NCBI RefSeq assembly: GCF_004011865.1
Contig: NZ_RKLP01000008.1
Coordinates: 1-64,000 of the forward strand
Length of the DNA: 64,000 bases
Reading direction: 5' to 3'
Source of the DNA: Prescottella agglutinans
GTDB taxonomy: Bacteria; Actinomycetota; Actinomycetes; Mycobacteriales; Mycobacteriaceae
Notes under the pieces: model-generated
Told to the model about the DNA's origin: nothing
The model's database searches: none
Seen by the model: only the letters and a program-made list of their open reading frames with translations
Program-made: the position numbers and the translations under genes
Shown: positions 1-9,396 of the stretch, piece by piece
Layout: every line of letters starts with the position of its first letter
Numbering within the stretch: position 1 is the stretch's first letter

Positions 1-136
1 TGTCGAGGGCGGCGTTGGCGCCGGCGACGTAGGCGGCGTGGTGCTTGTCGTGGTGGAGCTCCATGATCTTGCCGGAGATGTGGGGCTCGAGGGCGGCGTA
101 GTCGTAGGGCAGATCGGGCAGCGTGTATACGGTCAT
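1..136 (-). CDS. sodA: Superoxide dismutase (Fe/Mn), N-terminal part
   Basis: Converts superoxide to hydrogen peroxide and oxygen. Only the first 45 residues are in the window; the rest lies beyond the left edge. The protein begins [16 protein letters not shown] and continues with [13 protein letters not shown], the conserved block of Fe/Mn superoxide dismutases that carries the first metal-binding histidine. The start ATG is the complement of 134-136. A perfect 20-bp palindrome lies 16 bp upstream at 152-171 and may be an operator. The gene is divergent from the GtrA gene. Confidence 0.93.
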   Translation of the reverse strand, partial: MTVYTLPDLPYDYAALEPHISGKIMELHHDKHHAAYVAGANAALD

Positions 137-151
137 GGTGTTGATCTTGCA

Positions 152-171
152 ACCTCGAGTGCACTCGAGGT
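152..171. promoter_or_regulatory. Perfect 20-bp palindrome upstream of sodA
   Basis: ACCTCGAGTG followed directly by CACTCGAGGT, with no mismatch and no spacer. It sits 16 bp from the sodA start and 61 bp from the divergent GtrA start, where a dimeric repressor or activator would bind. I do not recognise the cognate regulator. Confidence 0.5.
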
Positions 172-231
172 CCATGCGGTGTGCGGGATGTCACGGCCGT
201 GAAGCCGAATCCGGTCGCCTAGTCTCGTTGC

Positions 232-699
232 GTGTCCGGAACCCCCCACGCCCGCGAACCGCACGTCCCGCTGCCGGTCGAGATCCCCGTCACCGATTCC
301 ATCGCCGACGAGTCGCTGGACCTGAAGACGCAGATCGTGCGCTTCGTCGTGACGGGCGGACTGTCGGCGGTCGTCGACTACGGCCTGTACGTGCTGTTCA
401 TGGCGCTGGGCATCACCCGGGACGTGGCGAAGGGGCTGAGCTTCGTCGCCGGCACCACGACCGCCTACCTGATCAACCGGCGCTGGACGTTCAAGGCCGC
501 GCCCAGCCGCCTGCGCTTCGTCGCGGTCGTGATCCTCTACGCCGTGACGTTCGCGGTCCAGGTCGGCATCAACGGGGTGTTGTCCGACAACCTCGCCGAC
601 ACGTGGTGGCGGACGCCGCTGGCCTTCGTGATCGCGCAGGGCACCGCGACGGTCATCAACTTCGTCGTCCAGCGCGCGGTGATCTTCAAGATCCGATAA
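232..699 (+). CDS. GtrA-family membrane protein
   Basis: GtrA/DPMS-type small polytopic membrane protein, 155 residues, with about four transmembrane helices after a 35-residue polar N-terminus. The family pattern is clear: QIVRFVVTGGLSAVVDY in helix 1, AYLINRRWTF after helix 2, and a C-terminal NFVVQRAVIF. Family members help translocate or present polyprenyl-linked sugars; the mycobacterial relative Rv3789 is tied to arabinan synthesis. A role in lipid-linked sugar handling fits the rml and glf genes nearby, but this is inference. The GTG start lies 6 bp after a TAGTCT -10-like hexamer, suggesting a leaderless message. Confidence 0.85.
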   Translation: MSGTPHAREPHVPLPVEIPVTDSIADESLDLKTQIVRFVVTGGLSAVVDYGLYVLFMALGITRDVAKGLSFVAGTTTAYLINRRWTFKAAPSRLRFVAVVILYAVTFAVQVGINGVLSDNLADTWWRTPLAFVIAQGTATVINFVVQRAVIFKIR

Positions 700-787
700 C
701 CGTCTGGACACCTGTCTGTAGAGTCTTCCGATCGGGAGTGGAACGGGTTACATTTTCTGGCACCGACCAACCCGGAGGAGTCAGATC

Positions 788-1636
788 GTGCGCTACGGCA
801 TCAGCCTGTTCACCAGTGACCGAGGCATCACCCCCGCGGCCGCCGCGCGGGCGGTCGAGCAGTCCGGGTTCGACGCGTTCTACGTGCCCGAGCACACGCA
901 CATCCCGGTCAACCGGGAATCGAACCACCCCGGCACCGGCAACGAGACCCTTCCCGACGACCGCTACATGCGCACCCTCGACCCGTGGGTCGCGCTCGGC
1001 ACCGCCGCCTCGGTGACGTCGCGGATCCGGCTCGGCACCTCCGTGGCGCTGCCGCTCGAGCACGACCCCATCACCCTCGCCAAGACCATCGCGTCGCTCG
1101 ACCACCTCTCCGGTGGGCGGGTCACGTTCGGCGTCGGATTCGGCTGGAACGCCGAGGAACTCGCCGACCACGGCGTCGACCCGAAGAAGCGCCGCACCGC
1201 GCTGCGCGAGTACCTCGAGGCGATGCAGGCGCTGTGGACGCAGGAGGAGGCGTCGTACGACGGGCAGTTCGTGAAGTTCGGTCCGAGTTGGGCGTGGCCC
1301 AAGCCGATTCAGCAGCCGCGCCCGCCGGTCCTCGTCGGCGCGGGCGCGTCGGAGAAGACGTTCGCATGGATCGCGCGCTCGGCCGACGGCTGGATCACCA
1401 CCCCGATCGAGCGGGACATCGAGGACAACGTCACGCTGCTGCGCAAGATCTGGGCCGACGCGGGCCGCACCGGGCAGCCCGAGGTCGTCGTGCTGGCCGG
1501 GAAGCCGGACGCCGACAAGCTCGCCCGCTGGCAGGACCTCGGGGTCAGCGAGGCGCTGTTCGGCATGCCCGACAGTTCCGAGGACGAGGTGGTCGCCTAC
1601 CTGCAGCGGCTCGCGGGCAAGCTGGGCATCGGGTAG
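788..1636 (+). CDS. LLM-class F420-dependent oxidoreductase
   Basis: Luciferase-like (beta/alpha)8-barrel oxidoreductase of 282 residues, probably using cofactor F420 like most actinobacterial members; substrate unknown. Family signatures are AVEQSGFDAFYVPEHTH near the N-terminus, LGTSVALPLEHDPITLAK, and GRVTFGVGFGWNAEEL around residues 112-127. The GTG start is preceded by GGAGGAG six bases upstream. It stands alone on the plus strand and converges on the serine protease gene with a 4-bp gap. Confidence 0.85.
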   Translation: MRYGISLFTSDRGITPAAAARAVEQSGFDAFYVPEHTHIPVNRESNHPGTGNETLPDDRYMRTLDPWVALGTAASVTSRIRLGTSVALPLEHDPITLAKTIASLDHLSGGRVTFGVGFGWNAEELADHGVDPKKRRTALREYLEAMQALWTQEEASYDGQFVKFGPSWAWPKPIQQPRPPVLVGAGASEKTFAWIARSADGWITTPIERDIEDNVTLLRKIWADAGRTGQPEVVVLAGKPDADKLARWQDLGVSEALFGMPDSSEDEVVAYLQRLAGKLGIG

Positions 1637-1640
1637 CGCC

Positions 1641-2771
1641 TCAGCGGGGCGGGCCCTCGGTCAGCACCAGCGAACCCGACCGCTCCGCGCCGGTGGCGTC
1701 GATCCAGCGCAGGCGCACCGAGTCGCCGGGGTGCAGCGCGACCATCCGCAGGTTCAGGTCCGTGGACGAGAGGATCGGGACGCCGTCGAACTCGACGATC
1801 ACGTCCCCGCGTGCCAGCCCGACGCCCTCGGCGGGGCTGCGGTAGGCGACGACGGTCACCTCCGCGCCCGACCGGGACCCGGTCTGTTGGTCGCGGTGAT
1901 CGCGCACGCTCACCCCGAGCAGCGGCGTCGGCCCGATGTGCACGGTGTCGGAGGCGCGCCCCGACAGCACCTGCTCCACCAGGTCCATCGCGGCGTCGAT
2001 GGGGATCGCGTACGACGTGGGTTTGGGCGCGGGTTCGGGCCCGGCCCCCGGAGCGACGGCGTTCCCGGCGCTGTTGACCCCGACGACGTCACCGAACGCG
2101 TTCACGAGCGGGCCGCCGGAGTCGCCCGGCCGGACGTTGGCGTCCACCTCGATGAGCCCCGACAGTTCGTTGCGGGAACCGTCGACGGAGTTGCGGGTCA
2201 TGACCGTCACCCCGACCCGGGTGACCGCGCCCGGCGCCGACACCGGCACCCCGCCGCCCTCCGCGTTCCCGATGGCGGTGACGGGGTCGCCGATCCGCAC
2301 CGACTCGGACGACGCCAGCCGGGCCGGTGGCAGGTCCGCGGCGCCGGGCAGTCGCAGCACCGCGAGGTCGCGGGCGCTGTCGTAGCCCACGACCTCGACG
2401 GCGTACGCGGACCGGTCGCGCATGCTGGTCGCCGCGATCTCCAGGCCGCCGTCGACGACGTGGTGGTTGGTGAGCACGATCGCGTCCGATCCGCGCGGGT
2501 CGCGGGCACCGAGCACGATCCCGGTGCCCGCGGTGGTGCCCAGCCCGGAGCGCGCGGTGAGCGTCACGATCGTCGGGACGACGCGGTTGGAGAGTTCCTC
2601 CGGCGCCAGCGCTACGGCCGGCGGGGGCGGCGCAGCCGGTGCGACGGCGACGGTGGTGGGCGCCGGCGCGCCCAGAGTGCCGGTTTGGAGAGGAATCGAC
2701 AGGAACGCGAGGCCCGCGGCCGCCAGCGCTGCGATCGCAGCGCTCGCGCGGCGGATCCCCCTCGCGCTCAT
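1641..2771 (-). CDS. Secreted or anchored trypsin-like serine protease with PDZ domain
   Basis: HtrA/DegP-like S1C protease, 376 residues. An N-terminal hydrophobic stretch (about residues 8-28) acts as signal peptide or anchor, followed by a Pro/Ala-rich linker. The triad is visible: His in NHHVVDGG, Asp in DSARDLAVLRL and Ser in RPGDSGGPL. A C-terminal PDZ domain (about residues 275-370, with SPAEGVGLARGDVI) would bind exposed peptide tails. Its likely role is quality control or signalling proteolysis outside the membrane. The ATG lies 4 bp downstream of the rmlC stop, so it may be the last gene of the rmlA-rmlC transcript. Confidence 0.88.
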   Translation of the reverse strand: MSARGIRRASAAIAALAAAGLAFLSIPLQTGTLGAPAPTTVAVAPAAPPPPAVALAPEELSNRVVPTIVTLTARSGLGTTAGTGIVLGARDPRGSDAIVLTNHHVVDGGLEIAATSMRDRSAYAVEVVGYDSARDLAVLRLPGAADLPPARLASSESVRIGDPVTAIGNAEGGGVPVSAPGAVTRVGVTVMTRNSVDGSRNELSGLIEVDANVRPGDSGGPLVNAFGDVVGVNSAGNAVAPGAGPEPAPKPTSYAIPIDAAMDLVEQVLSGRASDTVHIGPTPLLGVSVRDHRDQQTGSRSGAEVTVVAYRSPAEGVGLARGDVIVEFDGVPILSSTDLNLRMVALHPGDSVRLRWIDATGAERSGSLVLTEGPPR

Positions 2772-2775
2772 CGGC

Positions 2776-3372
2776 TCAGTCGACTCCCTCCCGGTAGGCG
2801 GGCAGCAGGCCGGCGTCCAGCGCCTGCCGCAGGGTCGGTGCGGCCAGGTCCTTGTCGGACAGCGCCCACTGCAGCGGGGTGCCGTCGCGTCCGACGACGG
2901 GCCAGTCGATGCCGATCCCCGGATCCAGCGGGCTCACCTCGTGCTCGCGTTCGGGGTTGTAGCCGGTCGAGCACAGGTACATCACCGTCGAGCCGTCCTC
3001 GAGGGAGAGGAACGCGTGCCCCAGGCCCTCGGAGACGAAGATCGCGCGGCGGTCGACGTCGTCGAGCAGCACCGAGTCCCACTGGCCGAACGTCGGCGAC
3101 CCGGCCCGCATGTCGACGACGACGTCGAGCACCGCGCCCTTGGCGCAGGTCACGTACTTGGCCTGCCCGGGCGGGACGTCGGCGAAGTGGATCCCGCGCA
3201 GCACACCGGCCGCGGAGACCGAGCAGTTGGCCTGCTGCAGGTCGAGGGTGCGGCCGACGGCGTCGGAGAAGCCGGGCTCCTTGAACCACTCCAGGAACAC
3301 CCCGCGGTGATCGCCGAACTGGCGGGGCGTGATCTCCCACGCTCCCGGAACCTTCAACTCCCGATAGTCCAT
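2776..3372 (-). CDS. rmlC: dTDP-4-dehydrorhamnose 3,5-epimerase
   Basis: Third step of dTDP-L-rhamnose synthesis, the sugar linking peptidoglycan to arabinogalactan. 198 residues, normal for RmlC. The cupin signatures are present: LRGIHFAD with the catalytic His, and STGYNPEREHEVSPLDPGI with the conserved Tyr region. Two in-frame ATGs exist. I chose the one at 3372 (MDYREL), which has AGAGA about nine bases upstream; ATG 3381 would add three residues and overlap the rmlA stop by 7 bp. Directly downstream of rmlA, so co-transcribed. Confidence 0.9.
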   Translation of the reverse strand: MDYRELKVPGAWEITPRQFGDHRGVFLEWFKEPGFSDAVGRTLDLQQANCSVSAAGVLRGIHFADVPPGQAKYVTCAKGAVLDVVVDMRAGSPTFGQWDSVLLDDVDRRAIFVSEGLGHAFLSLEDGSTVMYLCSTGYNPEREHEVSPLDPGIGIDWPVVGRDGTPLQWALSDKDLAAPTLRQALDAGLLPAYREGVD

Positions 3373-3374
3373 GG

Positions 3375-4250
3375 TCACCATTCTCTGCCGCGCTCGAGCA
3401 GCCCCAGCAGGTACGTGCCGTAGCCGGACTTCACCAGCGGTTCGGCCCGTTCCCGGAGTTCGTCGTCGGTGATGAACCCGCGCCGCCAGGCGACCTCCTC
3501 GGGCACGCCGATCTTGAGGCCCTGCCGCTGCTCGATGGTGCGCACGTAGTTCGACGCGTCCAGCAGCGAGTCGAAGGTGCCGGTGTCCAGCCACGCGGTG
3601 CCGCGCGGCAGCACCTCCACCTGCAGCCGTCCGGCCTCCAGATACGTGCGGTTGACGTCGGTGATCTCGTACTCGCCGCGCGCCGACGGCGTCAGGTCCC
3701 GCGCGATGGAGACGACGTCGTTGTCGTAGAAGTACAGCCCCGGGACCGCGTAGTTCGACCGTGGCGCCGCCGGCTTCTCCTCGAGAGAGATAGCGGTGCC
3801 GGCGTCGTCGAACTCGATGACGCCGTACGCGCCCGGATCGGACACCCAGTACCCGAACACCGCGCCGCCCTTGACGTCGTGGAAGCGGGTGAGCGTGGTG
3901 CCCAGGCCGGGACCGTAGAAGATGTTGTCGCCCAACACCAGCGCCACCGAGTCCGAGCGGATGTGGTCGGCGCCCAGCACGAACGCCTGCGCGAGACCGT
4001 TCGGTTCGTGCTGCACCTGGTAGCTCAGCGAGATGCCGAACCGGGAGCCGTCGCCGAGCAGGTTCCGGAACTGGTCGGCGTCGCCCGGCGTCGTGATGAT
4101 CAGGATGTCGCGGATCCCGGCGAGCATCAGCGTCGAGAGCGGGTAGTAGATCATCGGCTTGTCGTAGACCGGTACCAACTGTTTGCTCACGCCCAGCGTG
4201 ATCGGGTGCAGCCGGCTGCCCGTCCCGCCGGCCAGAATGATTCCGCGCAT
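3375..4250 (-). CDS. rmlA: Glucose-1-phosphate thymidylyltransferase
   Basis: Makes dTDP-glucose from dTTP and glucose-1-phosphate, the first step to dTDP-rhamnose. 291 residues, the usual length. It starts [18 protein letters not shown], the nucleotide-binding signature, and has [26 protein letters not shown] with the metal-binding Asp, and [15 protein letters not shown]. Earlier in-frame starts up to 4559 give non-conserved sequence antisense to the transporter region and are rejected. First gene of the rmlA-rmlC pair; rmlB lies about 10 kb away at 13.9 kb. Confidence 0.95.
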   Translation of the reverse strand: MRGIILAGGTGSRLHPITLGVSKQLVPVYDKPMIYYPLSTLMLAGIRDILIITTPGDADQFRNLLGDGSRFGISLSYQVQHEPNGLAQAFVLGADHIRSDSVALVLGDNIFYGPGLGTTLTRFHDVKGGAVFGYWVSDPGAYGVIEFDDAGTAISLEEKPAAPRSNYAVPGLYFYDNDVVSIARDLTPSARGEYEITDVNRTYLEAGRLQVEVLPRGTAWLDTGTFDSLLDASNYVRTIEQRQGLKIGVPEEVAWRRGFITDDELRERAEPLVKSGYGTYLLGLLERGREW

Positions 4251-4461
4251 GTAGAGCAGTGTTTCACGCGGGACGGCCGTATTTCGGGGGAGTGGCGAGG
4301 TCGGTCGACTACGACGCGATTGTGTCGGATTCGAGGTCCGTCGGATGGCGGCCGCGCAGCGTCCTCGTGCCAAGCGAGGTCGTCGATGTCCGGTTAGCGT
4401 CGAATCCGACCGATGACCGAAGACTGCTCTCGCAGCTCCCCCGTCTGAAGGGACCGGACGC

Positions 4462-5850
4462 ATGCAGGAATCGACGACGTACGGTCCCGGAGAACGGTCG
4501 GCGGCGCGATCTTCCGGCGCCGACCGGGACGTGGATCGTCGTACGTTGCGCAAGGCCATCGCCGGTTCGGCGATGGGAAACGCGACCGAGTGGTTCGACT
4601 ACGGCGTGTACGCCACGACGGCCACCTACCTGACCCAGAACTTCTTCCCCGGGCATCTCGGTTCGCTCGGCACGATGCTGGGCTTCGCGGTCTCGTTCGT
4701 GCTGCGCCCGCTGGGCGGCATGATCTGGGGTCCGCTGGGCGACCGGCTCGGCCGCAAGGCCGTCCTGGCGACCACGATCCTGCTGATGTCGGGCGCGACG
4801 GCCCTGATCGCCGCGATCCCGTCGTACGCGTCGATCGGGGTCGCCGCGCCCATCCTGCTCATCGCGCTGCGCGTGGTGCAGGGCTTCTCCACGGGCGGCG
4901 AGTACGGCGGCGCAGCCACTTTCATGGCCGAGTACGCGCCCGACGACAAGCGCGGCCGCTACGGCAGCTTCCTCGAGTTCGGCACGTTGGGCGGTTTCGC
5001 CGCCGGCACCGCGGTGGCGATGCTGTGCGAGCTGATGATCTCCGACGCGGACATGGCGGCCTGGGGCTGGCGGATCCCGTTCCTGATCGCCCTGCCGCTC
5101 GGCCTCGTCGGCTGGTTCCTGCGCAGCAGGCTCGACGAGTCGCCGGTGTTCGACGAGGTGGACGCGCAGGGCGACAGCCAGGACTCGATCCTGGGCGGGC
5201 TCGCCGACCTGCTGAAGAACTACTGGCGCCCGATCCTGATTCTCACCGGCATGGTCGTGGCACTGAACGTGGTCAACTACACGCTGCTCACCTACCAACC
5301 GACCTACCTGGAGTCGACGCTGGGCCTGAGCACGCAGTCGACGACGGTGATCATCCTGATCGGCGAGTTGGTCATGATGGCGTGCATCCCGTTCTTCGGC
5401 CGCTGGTCGGACACGCTCGGGCGCAAGCCGATGTGGTGGGGATCGCTGATCGGACTGCTGATCGCGGCGGTGCCGATGTACTGGCTGATGGCGCAGGGAT
5501 TCGTGTGGGCGCTGCTCGCGTTCGCGGTCCTCGGTCTGCTCTACCTTCCGCAGTTGGCGACCATTTCCGCGACGTTCCCGGCCATGTTCCCCACCCAGGT
5601 CCGCTACGCCGGCTTCGCGATCGGCTACAACGTCTCGACGGCCGTGTTCGGTGGCACCGCGCCGCTCGTCAACGACGCGGTCATCCACGCGACGGGCTGG
5701 AACCTGTTCCCCGCCGTCTACATGATGGGGGCCTGCATCATCGGGTTGGTGTCCGTGGCCTTCCTGCGTGAGACCGCCGGGGTGTCCCTGCGCGGCACCG
5801 CCATTCCGGGGGAGGAACCGGAACCGGTGGTCGCGCAGGCACGGATCTGA
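4462..5850 (+). CDS. MHS-family MFS transporter (ProP/KgtP-like)
   Basis: Proton-coupled uptake permease of the metabolite:H+ symporter branch, 462 residues with 12 predicted membrane helices. Family signatures: [13 protein letters not shown] in helix 1, [19 protein letters not shown] in the helix 2-3 loop, and [17 protein letters not shown] in helix 4. Family substrates include proline, betaine, 2-oxoglutarate and shikimate; the sequence does not tell which applies. The 35-residue N-terminus is polar and cytoplasmic. Monocistronic, divergent from rmlA. Confidence 0.85.
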   Translation: MQESTTYGPGERSAARSSGADRDVDRRTLRKAIAGSAMGNATEWFDYGVYATTATYLTQNFFPGHLGSLGTMLGFAVSFVLRPLGGMIWGPLGDRLGRKAVLATTILLMSGATALIAAIPSYASIGVAAPILLIALRVVQGFSTGGEYGGAATFMAEYAPDDKRGRYGSFLEFGTLGGFAAGTAVAMLCELMISDADMAAWGWRIPFLIALPLGLVGWFLRSRLDESPVFDEVDAQGDSQDSILGGLADLLKNYWRPILILTGMVVALNVVNYTLLTYQPTYLESTLGLSTQSTTVIILIGELVMMACIPFFGRWSDTLGRKPMWWGSLIGLLIAAVPMYWLMAQGFVWALLAFAVLGLLYLPQLATISATFPAMFPTQVRYAGFAIGYNVSTAVFGGTAPLVNDAVIHATGWNLFPAVYMMGACIIGLVSVAFLRETAGVSLRGTAIPGEEPEPVVAQARI

Positions 5851-6165
5851 GCCCGGCCGCCGACCCCGGGACCGGTGCCCGAAAGGGCGACCGGCAGTAG
5901 GTCCGGGAGGGGCTGGATCGCACCGCCTCGGGAGTGCCGGGTCGTGGCGACAGCATGCGCCGGCAGGCGACGGTCCGGATATCCCCCGAGCGAGGGATGG
6001 TTCCGGGTCCGGTCCCGGGCCCACACTGGCGGTAATCACACATCACGCCGACACGGGAGGCACGGCAATCGCGTTCAGGCCCCGAATCGCGCACGCCGAA
6101 CCCGGTGAGCGCTGGGGTGACGCGTGGCGTGTGACCCCCGACGTCAAATGCAAGAGGGCCGCATC
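5851..6165. other. Intergenic region, no gene seen
   Basis: 315 bp between the transporter and the exported protein gene. An imperfect hairpin (CCGGTGCCC, GAAA loop, GGGCGACCGG) near 5872-5895 could end the transporter transcript. The right part should hold the promoter of the 6.2-10.4 kb operon, but I see no confident -10/-35 pair. Open frames here lack conserved sequence. Confidence 0.4.
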
Positions 6166-6966
6166 ATGCGACATCATCGAGCGCTCCGCTCCGCGAGCCT
6201 GGTGCTCGCGGCCTGCGTGACCGTGACCGTGTGTAGCGCCGCCGCAGCCGGACACGAGGACAGTCGCACGTACTTCGGTGCCTCCGAGGTAGTCGGTGAC
6301 GGGGCGGCGCGGACGTACGTCACGGTGGACACGAACGGTGAACCGGCCGAGGTCGGTATCCGGCTGGCGGAGACTGGACTGGACGGGCTGCCGGAGAACG
6401 GCGAGACGTTCATGCTGGACCTGCCCGAGCAGGCGTCGGCGACGGTGTTCGATCACGTCATGCTCAATTGGAACCCGCACGGGCACGAACCGGAAATCCT
6501 GTTCGGCAAACCGCATTTCGACATGCACTTCTATATCAGCGACATGGCGGCGGTGGATGGGATCGATCCGGGTGCACCCGATTACGCGGACCGGGCCGCC
6601 CGTTTCCCGGACGCCAGGTACATCCCGCGGGACTACATCGCCCCGCCCGGGCCACTGGCGTCCGAGCTCGCGGTGCCCCACATGGGGGTGCACTGGTTGG
6701 ACGCGACCGCCGGCATGATCCCGGGCGTCTACGACTTCACCCAGACGTTCATCAACGGGTCCTGGGACGGGGACTACACCTTCATGGAACCGATGATGAC
6801 CCGGGCGTGGTTGCTGACGAAACCGTCGATTCGCGAACCCGTCAAGCAGCCGCAGGCCTACCAGCACACTGCCTGGTATCCCACCACCTACGGCGTCCGA
6901 TTCGACGACGCGACAGGCGAATACGACGTCACCCTCGGGGAGATGGTCCCGCGCCAGCAGTCGTGA
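6166..6966 (+). CDS. Exported TTHB210-like/DUF5602 protein
   Basis: 266 residues with a signal peptide (RHHRALRS, then a hydrophobic run ending near residue 27). The mature part has the pattern I associate with the TTHB210-like (DUF5602) family: NWNPHGHEPEILFGKPHFDMHFY (first part) and later GVHWLDATAG. The many His and Asp residues suggest metal binding; the biochemical function is unknown. ATG 6166 has AGAGGG just upstream and starts the signal peptide cleanly, so the longer GTG form from 6124 is rejected. It is followed 72 bp later by the ThDP enzyme on the same strand. Confidence 0.72.
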   Translation: MRHHRALRSASLVLAACVTVTVCSAAAAGHEDSRTYFGASEVVGDGAARTYVTVDTNGEPAEVGIRLAETGLDGLPENGETFMLDLPEQASATVFDHVMLNWNPHGHEPEILFGKPHFDMHFYISDMAAVDGIDPGAPDYADRAARFPDARYIPRDYIAPPGPLASELAVPHMGVHWLDATAGMIPGVYDFTQTFINGSWDGDYTFMEPMMTRAWLLTKPSIREPVKQPQAYQHTAWYPTTYGVRFDDATGEYDVTLGEMVPRQQS

Positions 6967-7038
6967 CACACGTATCTGCCATCGAGGCAGCAACATTCGA
7001 AGCACAGCAGACCCGACCCAACCAGTTCGGGAGGAACA

Positions 7039-8736
7039 GTGGACATCGGAGTTCAAACCCCGGGCGGGCACGACCGCCGGGTCGTCGACGTCGTGGTCGA
7101 CGCGATCGCGGACCTCGGGGTCCGTCACGTCTTCGGGGTCGACGGCGCCAACATCGAAGACCTCTACGACGCACTGTTCGCGACCGACCGGCGCGTGCAG
7201 GGGGTGGTGGCCAAGCACGAGTTCGCCGCGGCGACCATGGCCGACGGCTACGCCCGCACCACCGGCGGCCTCGGTGCGGTGGCCGCGACGTCCGGCGGCG
7301 GCGCGATGAACCTGGTGGCTGGGCTCGCCGAGTCCTACGCCTCCCGGGTGCCGGTGCTGGCCCTGATCGGGCAACCACCCACCACGCTCGAGGGCACCGG
7401 CGCATTCCAGGACTCGAGCGGCAAAGCCGGCACGATCAACGCGGTCCGGCTGTTCACCGAGATCTCCCGCTACTGCGCCCGGGTGGAGCGACCCGACGAC
7501 CTCACCGGCCACCTGGAGCGGGCGGTCGCTGCGGCGAGGTCCGGGGGACCTGCAGTGTTGCTGCTCCCCAAGGATATCCAGCAGTCGACCGTCGACGGGG
7601 CGGCCACCTTCCGCCCGCCGCCCCGCCGATCCGGCCACGACCCGGACGGCCTCGCTCGAATCGGGGATCTGCTGGCGGCGGCCCGCCGGACCGGGAAGAT
7701 CGTGCTCGTCGCCGGCGACCAGGTGGCGCGCGACGATGCCCGGCCACAGCTGCGGGCACTCGCCGCCGCGGTGGATGCAGCCGTCGGGGTCGCCCCGGAC
7801 GCCAAGGACGTCTACGCGGCCGACCAGCGCGGATTCTGCGGCGTCGCAGGGACGATGGGACACACCGAACTGATCGAGGCGGTGCGGCACAGCGCGCTGT
7901 GCCTGCTGATCGGCACCCGGCTGCCGGCCACCGCGCGCGCCGGCCTGGACACCGCCGCGGCCGCCGTCCCGGTCGCCAGCATCGGCGCCGAACCCCCGTA
8001 TGTGCCCGCCGTGCACGCGAACAGTCTCGACCTGCGTGAGACGTTGGCCGAACTCGCCGAGGCGCTTTCGGCGGGGTGCGCTCCCGATGCGACCACTCAC
8101 GGCGGGTCGACCCCGCTGCAGGTTCCGGTATCCGACGGCCCCGGCATGCGCTACCGGGAGGTCGTCGAGGCGATCGCGGCGATGATGCCCGCCGGATCCG
8201 ACATCTTCGCGGACGCCGGCAACACCGGTGCCTCGGTCGTGCACCACCTGCCGGTTCCTCGGGGCGGTCGGTTCGTCGTGGCACTCGGCATGGGCGGCAT
8301 GGGCTACAGCTTCGGTGCCGCGATCGGCGCCGGATTTGCCCGGCAGCGGCGGACTTTCGTCATCGCCGGCGACGGCGCCTTCTTCATGCACGGCCTGGAG
8401 ATCCACACCGCGATCGAGCATCACCTCCCGATCACCTTCGTGGTGTTCAACAACAACGCCCACGCCATGTGCGTCACCCGCGAGCAGCTGTTCTACGGGG
8501 ACCGCTACAGCTTCAACAGGTTCCGGCCGTCCCGGATCGCCGAGGGCATCGCGGCGATGTTTCCTTCGATGCCCTCGTACCCGGCCCGTACCTGCGATCA
8601 ACTCTTCGACGCCCTCGAAGCCGCGACCGCGACCACCGGTCCGGCCTTCATCTCCGTGGACTGTGATCCCGACGAAATCCCCCCGTTCCTGCCCTTCCTG
8701 GAACGTGCCCGCCGCATCCGAGGAGGAACACCATGA
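7039..8736 (+). CDS. ThDP-dependent enzyme, acetolactate-synthase-like
   Basis: Thiamine-diphosphate enzyme of the acetolactate synthase/2-oxoacid decarboxylase superfamily, 565 residues. N-terminal PYR domain has the activating glutamate in KHEFAAATMADGYAR. The central domain covers about 190-330. The C-terminal PP domain has GDGAFF and, about 27 residues on, NNNAHAMC, the Mg-ThDP motif. It probably decarboxylates a 2-oxoacid and may ligate it to an aldehyde or second oxoacid (acyloin formation); the substrate is unknown. GTG start with GGGAGGAA directly upstream. It overlaps the SRPBCC gene by ATGA. No regulatory ACT subunit is nearby, so housekeeping ilvB is unlikely. Confidence 0.85.
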   Translation: MDIGVQTPGGHDRRVVDVVVDAIADLGVRHVFGVDGANIEDLYDALFATDRRVQGVVAKHEFAAATMADGYARTTGGLGAVAATSGGGAMNLVAGLAESYASRVPVLALIGQPPTTLEGTGAFQDSSGKAGTINAVRLFTEISRYCARVERPDDLTGHLERAVAAARSGGPAVLLLPKDIQQSTVDGAATFRPPPRRSGHDPDGLARIGDLLAAARRTGKIVLVAGDQVARDDARPQLRALAAAVDAAVGVAPDAKDVYAADQRGFCGVAGTMGHTELIEAVRHSALCLLIGTRLPATARAGLDTAAAAVPVASIGAEPPYVPAVHANSLDLRETLAELAEALSAGCAPDATTHGGSTPLQVPVSDGPGMRYREVVEAIAAMMPAGSDIFADAGNTGASVVHHLPVPRGGRFVVALGMGGMGYSFGAAIGAGFARQRRTFVIAGDGAFFMHGLEIHTAIEHHLPITFVVFNNNAHAMCVTREQLFYGDRYSFNRFRPSRIAEGIAAMFPSMPSYPARTCDQLFDALEAATATTGPAFISVDCDPDEIPPFLPFLERARRIRGGTP

Positions 8737-9389
8737 CCGCCGCTCTGCCCGCCCTCAGTGACATTCCGGACGGCGTGATCCCCGGGGTGCTGCGGATCGA
8801 GACCTCCGACCGGGAGGCGACCACCCCGATCATTCTGGACATGCTCCGGTCGGTGTACCCCCACGACCAGGTCTTCGGCGACTACTGCACCGTGAACGGG
8901 TACATCGCCGCACCACCGCGCGACGTGTACCGGTACATGTCGGACACCCGCAGCCTCGAGGAATGGACCTACAGCCTGCGGGGGTTCGCCCCCACCGAAC
9001 AACCCGGCCTGTGGTCGGCCCACGACCGACTGGGCGGCAACACCACCATCTACGCCCGCACCGTGACGAATCCGGACGCGATGACCGTCGACTACCACTG
9101 CGCCTGGGACCAGGGTCGCCATCTGTGGATGATCTACCTGCTCCGGGTGGTCGATGCGCAAACGGTGTTCGACAAGCCCGGATCGGTGGTGCTGTGGACG
9201 AACTGCCACCACCCGTTCTACGACCGCAATCCTTACCCGGAGACCGCTCCACCGGACCGCAAACCCTGGGTCGGGGACTTCTGGGACATGTTCGCCGCCG
9301 GTCACCGACTCGAGCTGAACAATCTGACCGCACTGTGTGAATACCGGGCCCAGCGCGGCCTGCCGATCACACCCGAATGGATGGGGTGA
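8733..9389 (+). CDS. SRPBCC/START-like domain protein
   Basis: 218 residues. The segment from about 45 (NGYIAAPPRDVYRYMSD) with a following LEEWTY is the usual entry to a helix-grip hydrophobic-ligand fold, seen in polyketide cyclases and ligand carriers. The start overlaps the ThDP gene by four bases (ATGA), so the two are translationally coupled and probably act on the same product. It may cyclise, dehydrate or bind the ThDP product; no catalytic residue can be assigned. The next gene starts 7 bp downstream. Confidence 0.7.
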   Translation: MTAALPALSDIPDGVIPGVLRIETSDREATTPIILDMLRSVYPHDQVFGDYCTVNGYIAAPPRDVYRYMSDTRSLEEWTYSLRGFAPTEQPGLWSAHDRLGGNTTIYARTVTNPDAMTVDYHCAWDQGRHLWMIYLLRVVDAQTVFDKPGSVVLWTNCHHPFYDRNPYPETAPPDRKPWVGDFWDMFAAGHRLELNNLTALCEYRAQRGLPITPEWMG

Positions 9390-9396
9390 GCGTCGC

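Noticed and set aside
6043-8601. 852-residue minus-strand open frame
   Set aside because: Antisense to the exported protein and ThDP genes; composition is typical of antisense frames in high-GC DNA and no motif is present.
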